Made by a program: the position numbers and the translations under genes
In this document: positions 17,039 through 25,897 of the stretch, piece by piece
How positions within the stretch are numbered: position 1 is the stretch's first letter
How the letters are laid out: each line of letters opens with the position of its first letter
Notes under the pieces: generated by a model
Told to the model about the DNA's origin: nothing
What the model saw: the letters and a program-made list of their open reading frames with translations, nothing else
Database searches by the model: none
Source of the DNA: Micromonospora cathayae
GTDB taxonomy: Bacteria; Actinomycetota; Actinomycetes; Mycobacteriales; Micromonosporaceae
Assembly (NCBI RefSeq): GCF_028993575.1
Contig: NZ_CP118615.1
Coordinates: forward strand, 5,795,001 to 5,859,000
Length of the DNA: 64,000 nucleotides
Reading direction: 5' to 3'

Positions 17039-18997
17039 TCAGGCCAGGTGGTAGTCGGCGAGGTCGGGAGAGCGGGTCAGCTGCCAGTAGTCGAGCAGCC
17101 GCCAGGGCGACACCCCGATCACCCGGCCGGCGGCGTTGCGGTACCAGTTCGTCATGCCGGGATGACTCCAGACCAGACGGGAGTGCAGGTCGTCGATCTG
17201 TTTGACGTACGCGTCGTGCACGTCCTGGCGGACGTCGACCGCGTCGACGCCCCGCTCCACCAAGGTCATCAGCAGGCTGACGATGTACCGGGACTGGCAC
17301 TCGGCGTGGAAGATCACGCTGCCGCCGTGGGCCAGGGCGGTGTTCGGGCCGTGCATGAGGAACAGGTTCGGGAAGCCCGGCACGGTGATGCCGAGGTAGG
17401 CGGTGGCGTTGTCGTCGGCCCAGACCTCGGCCAGCGACCGGTGGGCCACCACCTCGATCGGGGCGACGAACCGTCGGGCGTGGAAGCCGGTCGCCATGAT
17501 GATCACGTCGGCGGGGTACCGGTCCCCGGCGGTGGTGACCACGGCGTCGGCGTCGATCCGGGCGACGCCGTCGGTGACCAGGTCGACGTGCGGACGGCGG
17601 ATGGTGGTGAACCAGTCGTTGTCGACCAGCATCCGCTTGCCGTACGGCGGATAGTCGGGCAGGCACTTCTCGACCAGGTCGGGGCGGCCGTCGAGCTGTT
17701 CCAGCAGGTACTTCGTCAGGTAGCCGCGGTGCCGGTCGTTGTTGGCGTTCATGGCCCGCTCCGGGTGCGGCCACTCGGGGTCGCGGAACAGCGACTTGTG
17801 CAGCCCGTCGCCGTACCGCCAGAACCGCACGAACCGGTACCACTGCGCGTAGTGCGGCACGTTGCGCAGCAGCCAGAGCTTCTCCCCGCTGACCCGGCGG
17901 TGGTAGTCGGGGTTGGGGGCGACCCACTCCGGGGAGCGCTGGAAGATGGTGAGCTGGGCGGCCTGGTCGGCCACCGAGCGGGCGACCTGCATCGCGCTGG
18001 CCCCCGCGCCGATCATCGCCACCCGCCGGTCACGCAGCTCCACGTCGTGCCGCCAGCGGGCGGTGTGGAAGACCTCGCCGGTGAAGTCGACGAGTCCGGG
18101 GAAGTCCGGGATCGACGGCTGGCTGAGCTGGCCGACGGCGAAGATCACCGCGCCGGCGTCCAGGGTGGCCGGGCCGTCCCCGGTACGCACGTCGAGGGTC
18201 CACCGTCGCCGGTCGGCGTCCCAGGTGGCCCGGGTGACGGTGGTGGAGAAGCGGATGTGGTCCCGGATGCCGAACCGGTCGACGGTACGCCGGATGTAGT
18301 CGAGCATCTCGGGCTGCTTGGAGAAGTACGACGTCCAGTCGAGGCTGGGGAAGAACGAGTACGAGTAGAAGTGGTTGGGGGTGTCGACGCCGCTCTCCGG
18401 GTAGGTGTTGTCGTACCAGGTGCCGCCGACCTCGGGGTTCTGTTCGAGCACGGTGAACGGGATGCCGGCGCGCTTGAGCCGGATCGCCGCGCACAGGCCG
18501 GACAGTCCCGCGCCGACCACCACGACGTGCGTGGCGTCGAGGCGGGCGGGTTCCGGCGGGGTGGCCCAGGTCGGCTCCCAGGGGCGGACGCCCATCTCCT
18601 CCAGCAGCAGCGGGGTGTAGGCGTCCGGGACCGGTTCGCCGACGCAGACGGACATCATCTCGGCGTACCGGTCGGGGTCGACCGGGGCGATGTCGGTGCG
18701 GCCGTACGCCTGCTCGATCGCGGTCCGGGCGGCCTCGCGTACCGTCTCCTGGACCTCCTCGGACAGTCCGCCGGACTCGTGTGGGAAGAGCCGGACGTCG
18801 CGCTTGGGGCGGAACGGCTCCTCGATCCACTTCCGGTCGCCGGTCAGGTGGACGAGCACCATGAGCAGCACCGGGATGTCGGCGTCGGCGAGGCTGGCCC
18901 GCAGCTCGTCCCGCCACTGCGGGGGTGGTCCGGCGGCGGGGACGGCGTCCTCGGGGGTGCCGGGACCGCGTTCCCCGGCCGGTTGGTGGTGGCTCAT
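17039..18997 (-). CDS. Baeyer-Villiger flavin monooxygenase, 4-hydroxyacetophenone monooxygenase type
   Basis: NADPH/FAD enzyme that inserts oxygen next to a ketone. 652 residues: an N-terminal helical extension of about 150 residues, then FAD-binding GAGLSG (162-167), GTWYDNTYPESGVDTP, the BVMO fingerprint FTGEVFHTARW (F-x-G-x-x-x-H-x-x-x-W; the next residue is Arg where Pro or Asp is usual), and NADP-binding GAGASAMQ. The extension and length match the HAPMO group. Transcribed divergently from a CoA-ligase operon with IclR-like operators between them, implying joint control and a ketone-containing substrate. Confidence 0.9.
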   Translation of the reverse strand: MSHHQPAGERGPGTPEDAVPAAGPPPQWRDELRASLADADIPVLLMVLVHLTGDRKWIEEPFRPKRDVRLFPHESGGLSEEVQETVREAARTAIEQAYGRTDIAPVDPDRYAEMMSVCVGEPVPDAYTPLLLEEMGVRPWEPTWATPPEPARLDATHVVVVGAGLSGLCAAIRLKRAGIPFTVLEQNPEVGGTWYDNTYPESGVDTPNHFYSYSFFPSLDWTSYFSKQPEMLDYIRRTVDRFGIRDHIRFSTTVTRATWDADRRRWTLDVRTGDGPATLDAGAVIFAVGQLSQPSIPDFPGLVDFTGEVFHTARWRHDVELRDRRVAMIGAGASAMQVARSVADQAAQLTIFQRSPEWVAPNPDYHRRVSGEKLWLLRNVPHYAQWYRFVRFWRYGDGLHKSLFRDPEWPHPERAMNANNDRHRGYLTKYLLEQLDGRPDLVEKCLPDYPPYGKRMLVDNDWFTTIRRPHVDLVTDGVARIDADAVVTTAGDRYPADVIIMATGFHARRFVAPIEVVAHRSLAEVWADDNATAYLGITVPGFPNLFLMHGPNTALAHGGSVIFHAECQSRYIVSLLMTLVERGVDAVDVRQDVHDAYVKQIDDLHSRLVWSHPGMTNWYRNAAGRVIGVSPWRLLDYWQLTRSPDLADYHLA

Positions 18998-19012
18998 GGC
19001 AGCGCTCCTGGC

Positions 19013-19037
19013 TTCCAGATTATGGAACCGACTTCCA
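19013..19037. promoter_or_regulatory. Overlapping IclR-like palindromes upstream of the monooxygenase
   Basis: TTCCAGATTATGGAA (19013-19027, one mismatch) overlaps TGGAACCGACTTCCA (19023-19037). Both have the TGGAA/TTCCA half-sites of IclR-type operators. They lie 16-40 bp before the monooxygenase ATG. Confidence 0.55.
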
Positions 19038-19119
19038 CATCGTGCAGAGTGGGCGAGGCGACGTCAAGCGGCTGATCACATGGGAGAGATCACGCCCTCC
19101 TTGCGCCAGGCAGAAGCGG

Positions 19120-19134
19120 AATCCATAATATGGA
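19120..19134. promoter_or_regulatory. IclR-like palindrome upstream of the CoA-ligase operon
   Basis: A 13-bp perfect palindrome, TCCATAATATGGA (19122-19134), within a sequence very close to the site at 19013. It lies 25 bp before the GTG of the ligase gene. The downstream IclR gene in the same operon is the obvious candidate regulator. Confidence 0.55.
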
Positions 19135-19158
19135 AGCTCTTGCCAGGAGAGGAGACGC

Positions 19159-20742
19159 GTGACCCCCACCGAACGGCACGCCGACCGGCAGCCCCCGTCC
19201 GACCCGGCCGACGTGCGCAGCACCCCACTCGGCCGCGCCACCCTCGGCGACCAGCTGCGACGGCAGGCCCGCCGGCAGCCGGACAAGACCGCGATGATCA
19301 CGTACACCGGTACCGGCGACCGGGTCGAGATCAGCTACCGGGAGCTGCACCGCCGCGTCACCGCCACCGTCGACCTGCTGACCGGCCTCGGCGTCCGGCA
19401 CGGCGACGTGGTCGCCACCCTGCTCCCCGCCTCCGTCGACCTGGCCGTCACCTACTTCGCCGCGCTCAGCATCGGCGCCCCGTTCACCCCGGTGAACCCG
19501 CGCCTGACCGACGAGGAACTCGACCGGCAGCTCCGCCACGCGACACCCCGGGTACTGGTCGTCGACGACGCCGACCGGCCCCGGATCGCCACGCTGACCG
19601 ACGACGCCGCCCCGCCGGTCGTGCTGGACCGCACCCGGCTACCCGAACCGACCGGTGCCGACAGCCACGTCGACCACCCGGTGCACGAGAACGACGTCGC
19701 CGCCATCATCTACACCAGCGGCACGGAGAACGCCCCCAAGGGCGTCATGCTCAGCCACCGCAACTTCCTGATCGGCACCACCCCCGCCTGGGTGTACGCC
19801 AACTACCTGGTGGAGAACGACGTCTTCCTGCTGCTCGCCCCCGGCTACACGATGGCCGGACTGGGCACCGTCACCAACGTGCTGTCGGTGGGCGCGACGG
19901 TGGTGATCGCCGCCGACGCCGACCCCGCCTCGGTGCTCGCCGTCGTGGCCCGCGACCGGGTCACCGTGACCTCCCAGACCCCGACCTTCTACCGCCGGCT
20001 CGCCGCCGCCGCCACGCCCGGGCACGACCTGCGGTCCCTGCGGCAGATCCACGTGTACGGCGGAGCCATCCCGGCCGCCGCGGTGGACCGGTTCGCCGCG
20101 CTCGCGCCGCAGGTGGAGTGGGGCACCTACTGGGGGCAGAGCGAGCTGTCCCAGTTGGGCAGCGTCGGCTACTTCCGGACGCTGGCCGACATCCCCGACG
20201 GCAACCTGCGCTGGATCGGCCGGCCCATGCCCCACCTGGAGGTCCGGGTGCTGGACGAGTCCGGCGCCGACGCCGAGGTCGGCGAGTTGGTCTGCCGCTC
20301 CCCCGCCACCATGCTCGGCTACCACCGGGACCGGGACCGGACCGCGGCGGTCCTCGGCGACGGCTGGCTGCGCACCGGCGACATCGTCCGCACCGACCGC
20401 GCCGGCAACCTGTTCTTCGAGGACCGCCGCAAAGACATGATCAAGACCGGGGGGATGAACGTCTCGGCCGGCGAGGTGGAGGCGGTCATCGCCCGGCACC
20501 CGGCCGTCGAGACGGTCGCCGTCCTCGGGCTGCCCGACGAGGAGTGGTCGGAGATCGTCGTCGCCGTCCTGGTCACCCGGCCCGGCCAGCACACCGACGA
20601 GGCCGACATCCGGGCCTTCTGCCGCCGGCACCTGGTCGGCTACAAGGTGCCCAAGCGGGTCGAGTTCGCCACCGACCTGCCCTACGACGCGCAGGGCAAA
20701 CTCCGCAAGCGCGAACTACGCAGCCGGATCGAGGCGAGCTGA
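19159..20742 (+). CDS. AMP-forming acyl-CoA synthetase/ligase
   Basis: Activates a carboxylic acid to its CoA thioester via an acyl-adenylate; 527 residues. P-loop IIYTSGTENAPKGVML (Gly-rich loop with the less common Glu-Asn), YWGQSELSQ (A5-like, Gln-Ser-Glu in place of Pro-Thr-Glu), TGDIVRTDRAGNLFFEDRRKDMIKTGG (hinge region) and the catalytic Lys in AQGKLRKRELR. GTG start with GGAGAGGAG upstream. First gene of ligase-hydratase-flavoprotein-IclR, so it begins CoA-dependent degradation. Confidence 0.92.
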   Translation: MTPTERHADRQPPSDPADVRSTPLGRATLGDQLRRQARRQPDKTAMITYTGTGDRVEISYRELHRRVTATVDLLTGLGVRHGDVVATLLPASVDLAVTYFAALSIGAPFTPVNPRLTDEELDRQLRHATPRVLVVDDADRPRIATLTDDAAPPVVLDRTRLPEPTGADSHVDHPVHENDVAAIIYTSGTENAPKGVMLSHRNFLIGTTPAWVYANYLVENDVFLLLAPGYTMAGLGTVTNVLSVGATVVIAADADPASVLAVVARDRVTVTSQTPTFYRRLAAAATPGHDLRSLRQIHVYGGAIPAAAVDRFAALAPQVEWGTYWGQSELSQLGSVGYFRTLADIPDGNLRWIGRPMPHLEVRVLDESGADAEVGELVCRSPATMLGYHRDRDRTAAVLGDGWLRTGDIVRTDRAGNLFFEDRRKDMIKTGGMNVSAGEVEAVIARHPAVETVAVLGLPDEEWSEIVVAVLVTRPGQHTDEADIRAFCRRHLVGYKVPKRVEFATDLPYDAQGKLRKRELRSRIEAS

Positions 20743-21528
20743 GTGGACGAGATCCTCGTCGACGACGTCGACGACGTACGGTGGCTGACGTTGAACCGCC
20801 CGACGGTGCACAACGCGCAGAACACCGCCATGCTGGAGGCGCTGCTCGCGGTGCTGGAGGACACCCACCGCCGCGACGACCTGCGGGCGCTGGTGCTGCG
20901 CGGCGCCGGGCCGTCCTTCAGTTCCGGCCACGACCTGCGGGAGAGCGCCGTCAACCCGGCGTTCGCCGAGGCCATCCGGACCGCCGACGGTCGACGCCGG
21001 TGGGAACGCCGGCTCTTCGTCCGCCCGGTGGAGCTGCTGGAGGACCTGCCGATCCCAACGGTCTGCGCGGTCCAGGGACACTGCCTGGGCGCCGGGGTGA
21101 TGTTCGCCGCCGCCGCCGACCTGGTGGTCGCCGCCGACGACGCGGTGTTCGGCTCACCCGTGGTCACCGCGCTGGCGGTCAACGACGCGGAGGTCCCCTC
21201 GTTCGCCTGGGAACTGGGGGTACGCCGGGCCAAGCAGGCGCTGTGGTTCGACGAACGCCTCGACGCCGCCGAGGCGCACCGGATCGGCTTCGTCAACTGG
21301 GTGGTGCCCGCCGACCGGCTCACCGCCACCGTCGAGGACGTGGTCCGGCGGCTGCTCGCCGTACCGGCCGAGACGCTGGCCCTGTCGAAGGCCACCTTCG
21401 CGTTCATGCAGGACCGGTTGGGCCGCCGGGACACCGCCCGCTACCACTTCGTCAACCACGTGCTCAGCCACCAGACCGAACCGGCGCAGGCCGCCGCGGC
21501 GGCCCGGCGGGCGGGCCGGGCCGGCTGA
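20743..21528 (+). CDS. Enoyl-CoA hydratase/isomerase-family protein
   Basis: 261-residue crotonase fold. The GTG follows the ligase stop directly. Oxyanion-hole segments are SFSSGHDLRE and QGHCLGAGVMFAAAADLVVA. The usual catalytic Glu after GGG is not obvious here (GAGVM) and the second position is in FGSPVVTAL, so hydration cannot be assumed; the fold also supports isomerase, hydrolase and lyase reactions. Acts on the CoA thioester made by the neighbouring ligase. Confidence 0.88.
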   Translation: MDEILVDDVDDVRWLTLNRPTVHNAQNTAMLEALLAVLEDTHRRDDLRALVLRGAGPSFSSGHDLRESAVNPAFAEAIRTADGRRRWERRLFVRPVELLEDLPIPTVCAVQGHCLGAGVMFAAAADLVVAADDAVFGSPVVTALAVNDAEVPSFAWELGVRRAKQALWFDERLDAAEAHRIGFVNWVVPADRLTATVEDVVRRLLAVPAETLALSKATFAFMQDRLGRRDTARYHFVNHVLSHQTEPAQAAAAARRAGRAG

Positions 21529-21529
21529 C

Positions 21530-23173
21530 ATGCGCTGGGACGAGGAGTACGACCTGGTCTGCGTCGGTGGCGGCATCGGCGGGCTGGCCGGCGCGATCCG
21601 GGGTCACCACCTCGGGCTGTCCACGGTGGTGCTGGAGAAGTCGCCGTGGCTCGGCGGGGTGGCGTCGTACAGCGGCGGGAACTGCTTCCTCCCCGGCACC
21701 GCGCTGGCCCGCGACGCCGGCTACCACGACGACCCCGACGACGCCGAACGCTACCTGAGCTGGGTCGCCGGGGACGGCGTGGCCATCGACCGCCGGCTGC
21801 TGCGGGCCTTCCTCGCCGCCGTACCCGAGGCGGTCGCCTTCTTCCACGACACCGCGCGGGTGCCGTTCCGGGTCATCGCATACCTGCCCGACCACTACTA
21901 CCCCGCCGGCCCCGGCAGCCGGCCCGGTGGCCGGCTGTTCGAGGTGGCGGTCGACGAGGCCACCCTCGGCGAGTGGGCGGCGGCCTGCTGGCCCAGCCCG
22001 CACTTCCCGTTCGAGGAGGGCGCCAGCCGCAACGACCTGTACGAGGGCGGCGACCGGGTGTTCCACCCGGACCAGCCGCCGGCCGGCCGGCTGCGCACCT
22101 TCGGCCCCGGGCTGGTGGCCGGCTTCGTCCGCGCCGCCTGCGTCGACCGGAACATCCCGGTGCACCGCCGCACCCGGGTCCGCGAGCTGGTCCAGGCCAC
22201 CGACGGCACGATCCTCGGGGTACGCGCCGACGGCCCGGACGGGCTCCGGACGCTGCGCGCCCGACGGGGCGTCCTGCTCGCCACCGGCTCGTACGGCAAC
22301 GCCCCGGACGTCGCCCGCACCGAAGGGCTGCCGGAGCTCATCGAGTGCTCCCCGCCGGTCCTCGACGGGGACCACCTGACCCTGACCGACCCCACCCGGG
22401 CGGCGCTGATCCGGGCCGGTGAGGCGTTCACCGCCCTCGGTTTCCACACCCCGGGCGAGACCCACCCCGGCTCGGACGTGCCCCTCTACCGGCAGGCGTT
22501 CGCCTCGATCGGCTTCCCGCACTCGATGGTGGTCAACCGGCGCGGGGAACGGTTCGGCGACGAGTCGCACATCAGCTACCTGGTCAACGCGATCAAGGCG
22601 TTCGACGTCGGGGAACGGCGGTTCCGTAACCATCCGTGCTTCCTGGTGGTCGACGACCGGTTCCGGCAGCGCTACCCGCTCGGCCCGTTCCCGCCCGGCG
22701 CGGCCTGGCCGGCGGACCTGCCGCACGCCGACGACCTCGGGTCGCTCGCCGACCTGCTGGGCGTGGACCGGGCGCTGGTCGACACGGTCGCCGCGTTCAA
22801 CGCGCACGCCCGCGCCGGCCGGGACCCGGAGTTCGGGCGCGGCGACTTCCCGCACGCCCGGATCGTCAACGGCGACCCCGCGTACCCCAACCCCAACCTG
22901 GGGCCGATCGAGCAGCCGCCGTTCTGGGGGATCCGGCTGTCCCTGCTCGGGGTGGGCATCTACTCCCTGGGCCTGGCCATCGACCCGCAGGCCAGGGCGC
23001 TGACCCGGGCCGGCGAGCCGGTCCCCGGCCTGTACGCCACCGGCAACGCGGTGGCGCACGCCGAGCTGCCCCGCTACCACGGCGGGTTCGCCAACGCCCG
23101 CAACATCGTCTACGCCTACCTGGCGGCCGGGCACGCCGCGCGGCGGGCCGATCCGGTGACGACGCTAGGATGA
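21530..23173 (+). CDS. FAD-dependent oxidoreductase, 3-ketosteroid dehydrogenase/fumarate-reductase flavoprotein type
   Basis: 547 residues. N-terminal dinucleotide motif VCVGGGIGGLAGAI, FAD-contact LEKSPWLGGVASYSGG, second Rossmann element LATGSYGNAP, and the C-terminal FAD-binding region GLYATGNAVAHA ... YHGGFANARNIVYAY. This is the FAD_binding_2 pattern of KstD-like enzymes, which desaturate next to a carbonyl. In this operon it may oxidise a CoA thioester or a cyclic ketone intermediate. One base after the hydratase gene; stop overlaps the IclR gene by ATGA. Confidence 0.88.
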   Translation: MRWDEEYDLVCVGGGIGGLAGAIRGHHLGLSTVVLEKSPWLGGVASYSGGNCFLPGTALARDAGYHDDPDDAERYLSWVAGDGVAIDRRLLRAFLAAVPEAVAFFHDTARVPFRVIAYLPDHYYPAGPGSRPGGRLFEVAVDEATLGEWAAACWPSPHFPFEEGASRNDLYEGGDRVFHPDQPPAGRLRTFGPGLVAGFVRAACVDRNIPVHRRTRVRELVQATDGTILGVRADGPDGLRTLRARRGVLLATGSYGNAPDVARTEGLPELIECSPPVLDGDHLTLTDPTRAALIRAGEAFTALGFHTPGETHPGSDVPLYRQAFASIGFPHSMVVNRRGERFGDESHISYLVNAIKAFDVGERRFRNHPCFLVVDDRFRQRYPLGPFPPGAAWPADLPHADDLGSLADLLGVDRALVDTVAAFNAHARAGRDPEFGRGDFPHARIVNGDPAYPNPNLGPIEQPPFWGIRLSLLGVGIYSLGLAIDPQARALTRAGEPVPGLYATGNAVAHAELPRYHGGFANARNIVYAYLAAGHAARRADPVTTLG

Positions 23174-23958
23174 CCGTTGTGACCTCGGAGAACGGCTCGC
23201 AGGCGGTGGACCGCGCGTTGGCGCTGCTGCACCTGTTCACCGGGCCCACCCCGTCGTGGACGCTGACCGAGCTGGCCCGGGAGGCCGGCCTGACCGTCTC
23301 CACCACCCACCGCATCCTCAAGTCGCTGCTGGCCAAGGAGTTCGTCACCGTCGACCCGCGCACCCGCCGCTACTCCGTCGGGGTGGAGGTGATGCGGCTG
23401 GCCAGCACGGTGCTGGAGAACGACGCCACGCACCGCCTCCAGATGGTGGCGCAGGAGCCGATGGAACGGCTCCGGGCCGCCTCGAAGGAGACCGTCGGCC
23501 TGCACGTGCGGATCGGCCGCAGCCGGGTCTGCGTCTCCGAGCTGTCCAGCCCGCACCCGATCCGGATGGCCACCACCATCGGCGGCGTGCAGCCTCTGCA
23601 CGCCGGCGCGGCCAGCAAGGCCCTGCTCGCCTGGCTGCCCGCCGCCGAGTGGCGTGACCTGCTGCGCGACCAGCCGCTGGACCGGCTCACCCCGCTGACC
23701 ATCACCGCCCTGGACGCCCTCGACGCCGAGCTGGCCGAGGTCCGTCAGCGCGGCTACGCCACCAGCTACGGCGAGTCCGTCGCCGGGGCCGCCGCGCTGG
23801 CCGCGCCGATCTTCGGTCTCCAGGGGCGGCCGATGGCGGCCCTCAACGTCACCGGTCCGCTGGAGCGCTTCGACCGGTCCGCCATCGCCGCCACCGTGGC
23901 CGACCTGCGTACCGCGTCGGCGGAGATCTCCGCCCAGCTCGGCCACGTCGCCCGCTGA
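23170..23958 (+). CDS. IclR-family transcriptional regulator
   Basis: 262 residues. N-terminal winged helix (SQAVDRALALLHLF, ELAREAGLTVSTTHRILKSL) and a C-terminal GAF-like effector domain with LHAGAASKALLAWLP. The ATG overlaps the flavoprotein stop; a GTG at 23179 is an alternative. As last gene of the ligase operon it likely controls the divergent promoters at 18998-19158, where three IclR-like palindromes sit. The effector is probably an acid or CoA-pathway intermediate. Confidence 0.92.
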   Translation: MTVVTSENGSQAVDRALALLHLFTGPTPSWTLTELAREAGLTVSTTHRILKSLLAKEFVTVDPRTRRYSVGVEVMRLASTVLENDATHRLQMVAQEPMERLRAASKETVGLHVRIGRSRVCVSELSSPHPIRMATTIGGVQPLHAGAASKALLAWLPAAEWRDLLRDQPLDRLTPLTITALDALDAELAEVRQRGYATSYGESVAGAAALAAPIFGLQGRPMAALNVTGPLERFDRSAIAATVADLRTASAEISAQLGHVAR

Positions 23959-23979
23959 CCCGGTGCGGCCCCGGCGGGC

Positions 23980-25893
23980 TCAGCGGTAGGCGGCGGCCTG
24001 GGTGCCGTACAGGGCGGCGTACGTGCCGTCGAGGCGGATCAGTTCGTCGTGGGTGCCCACCTCGCGCACTCCCCCGTCGCCGATCACGATGATCAGGTCG
24101 GCGGTACGGACGGTCGAGAAGCGGTGCGAGACGAACACCGTCACCCCGCCGCTGTCGGCGGCGACCCGAGCCGCACCGTCGGCGTACCGCTCGAACAGCC
24201 GGTGCTCGGCCTCGGCGTCCAGCGCCGACGCCGGTTCGTCCAGCACCATCAGCAGCGGGGCGTCCCGCATCATCGCCCGACCGAGCGCGAGCTGCTGCCA
24301 CTGGCCGCCGGAGACGTCCACGCCGCCGTCGGCGTGGCTGCGGCCCAGCCGGGTGTCCAGCCCGTACGGCAGCCGGTCGACGACGGTGCTGTGCGCGCGG
24401 GCCAGCCCGGTGCGTACCGCGTCGTCGTCGACGGCGCGGGGCAGGTCACCGATGCCGACGGCCAGCCCGGCGGTCAGCTCCGGGCGGGCGTAGTCCTGGA
24501 ACGCGGCCGTGGTCCGCGCCCGCCAGGCCGCCAGGTCGAGGTCACGCAGGTCGACGCCGTCGACCAGGATCGCCCCACGGTCCGGTTCGTAGAACCGGTT
24601 GAGCAGCTTGACCAGCGTGGTCTTGCCCGCGCCGTTCTCGCCCACGATCGCCACGGTGCTGCCGGCGGGCAGCAGCAGGTCGACGTCCCGCAGCACCGGC
24701 CCGGCCGCGCCGGGGTAGGTGAAGGTGACCTGCCGCAGCCGGATGCCCTCCAGCAGCCGCGCCGGCGGGGCCAGCAGCACGCCGGACGCGGCCGGCGGAA
24801 CACCGGGCGCGGCCGGCGGAACACCGGGCGCGGCCGGCGGAACACCGGGCGCGGCCAGCGGCGCGGCAGGAACGCCGGGCGCGGCCAGCGGCGCGGCAGC
24901 CTCGGCCGGTGGCGCGGCGGGGGGCGGGGTCGGCTGTGGGACCAGCGCACGGACCTCGTCCAGGCGACGCAGGGAACGGCCGCTGCGCACCAGTTGCTGG
25001 GTGATCGTCACCGCGCTGGCGACCTGCTGGTTGAGTTGCGAGGCGAGCACGATCGCCAGCACCACGTCGCCGACGCCGGCCCGGCCGCGTACCGCGTCCC
25101 GGACGACCAGGACCAGCGCGGCGACGTAGCCGAGGGCGAACACGGCCTGCCCGGCGGCGCGCCACAGCCCGGCGGTCAGCTCGCCGCGCCAGATCCGGGC
25201 GGTGGCCCGCCGCCAGTGCGTGGCGTACCGCTGCTGGAGGTGGCCGACCAGGCCCAGCAGGCGCAGTTCCTTGGCCGAGGCCGCGTCGGTGGTCAGTTCG
25301 AACAGGTGCCGGGCCTGCCGGGTGTCGACGGTGCTGTCCTCGCGGGCCCGGTCGGCGGCGGCCTGGGCCCGGCGACCGGCCAGCAGCGGCAGCGCGGCCA
25401 GTAGCGGCAGCACCACCAGCGCCGGGTGGGCCAGGGTGAGCAGCACCGTGGTCAGCAGCAGGCTGACCGCCAGCGAGCCGCCGGTCAGCAGCGCCTGCAG
25501 GCCCTCGCCGATGCGTTGCAGCTCGTCCTGGGCCAGTGCCATCCGGTCGGCGTGCTCGGGCCGCTCGTGGTGGTCGAGGTACGGCGTGCCGTTGCTGATC
25601 TCGATGAGTTGCTCGTCGGTGCTGAGCACGTTGAGTTCGGACACTTCGAAGTACGCGATGTGCGCGAAGTGCGCGCAGGTCAGCGCGGCGATCGCGGCCA
25701 CCGTGACGGCCACACCGGACCAGGCCGCCGTCCCGGCGTCCCCGGCCGCCGCCGCGTTGGTGAGGTGTTTGAGCGCCAACGCCGCCGCCGGCACCGCCAC
25801 CGCGTTGCCGGCCATCAGCGCCAGCGCCACGATCATCTTGCGCCGGTCCTGCCGCCAGGACAGCCGCAGCAGCCCGGTGATCGCCGTCAGCAC
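23980..25893 (-). CDS. ABC exporter, fused membrane and ATPase domains (second half of a pair)
   Basis: 637 residues from the GTG at 25893, chosen because AAGGTGG lies 9 bp upstream and the preceding gene's stop is at 25898; a start 45 bp earlier is also open. Six-helix ABC_membrane domain in residues 1 to about 310, an Ala-Pro-Gly-Val repeat linker (about 315-375), then the ATPase: Walker A GENGAGKTT, signature VSGGQWQQLALGRA, Walker B LMVLDEPASALDAEAE. It forms a likely heterodimer with the adjacent ABC protein and probably exports the NRPS-derived product. Confidence 0.88.
   Translation of the reverse strand: MLTAITGLLRLSWRQDRRKMIVALALMAGNAVAVPAAALALKHLTNAAAAGDAGTAAWSGVAVTVAAIAALTCAHFAHIAYFEVSELNVLSTDEQLIEISNGTPYLDHHERPEHADRMALAQDELQRIGEGLQALLTGGSLAVSLLLTTVLLTLAHPALVVLPLLAALPLLAGRRAQAAADRAREDSTVDTRQARHLFELTTDAASAKELRLLGLVGHLQQRYATHWRRATARIWRGELTAGLWRAAGQAVFALGYVAALVLVVRDAVRGRAGVGDVVLAIVLASQLNQQVASAVTITQQLVRSGRSLRRLDEVRALVPQPTPPPAAPPAEAAAPLAAPGVPAAPLAAPGVPPAAPGVPPAAPGVPPAASGVLLAPPARLLEGIRLRQVTFTYPGAAGPVLRDVDLLLPAGSTVAIVGENGAGKTTLVKLLNRFYEPDRGAILVDGVDLRDLDLAAWRARTTAAFQDYARPELTAGLAVGIGDLPRAVDDDAVRTGLARAHSTVVDRLPYGLDTRLGRSHADGGVDVSGGQWQQLALGRAMMRDAPLLMVLDEPASALDAEAEHRLFERYADGAARVAADSGGVTVFVSHRFSTVRTADLIIVIGDGGVREVGTHDELIRLDGTYAALYGTQAAAYR
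24781..24905. repeat. 21-bp tandem repeats coding an Ala-Pro-Gly-Val linker
   Basis: At least three consecutive near-identical 21-bp units, followed by two longer degenerate units, encode repeated AAPGVPP between the membrane and ATPase domains of the ABC exporter. In-frame (7-residue) periodicity keeps the reading frame; copy number is likely to vary between strains. Confidence 0.85.
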
Positions 25894-25897
25894 CGTC

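Noticed and set aside
17048..19075. 675-codon plus-strand frame opposite the monooxygenase
   Set aside because: Antisense shadow; the minus-strand frame has full BVMO motifs.
23952..23986. Hairpin terminator between the IclR and ABC genes
   Set aside because: Only a 7-bp stem built from the two stop regions, with a 21-nt loop; too weak to call.
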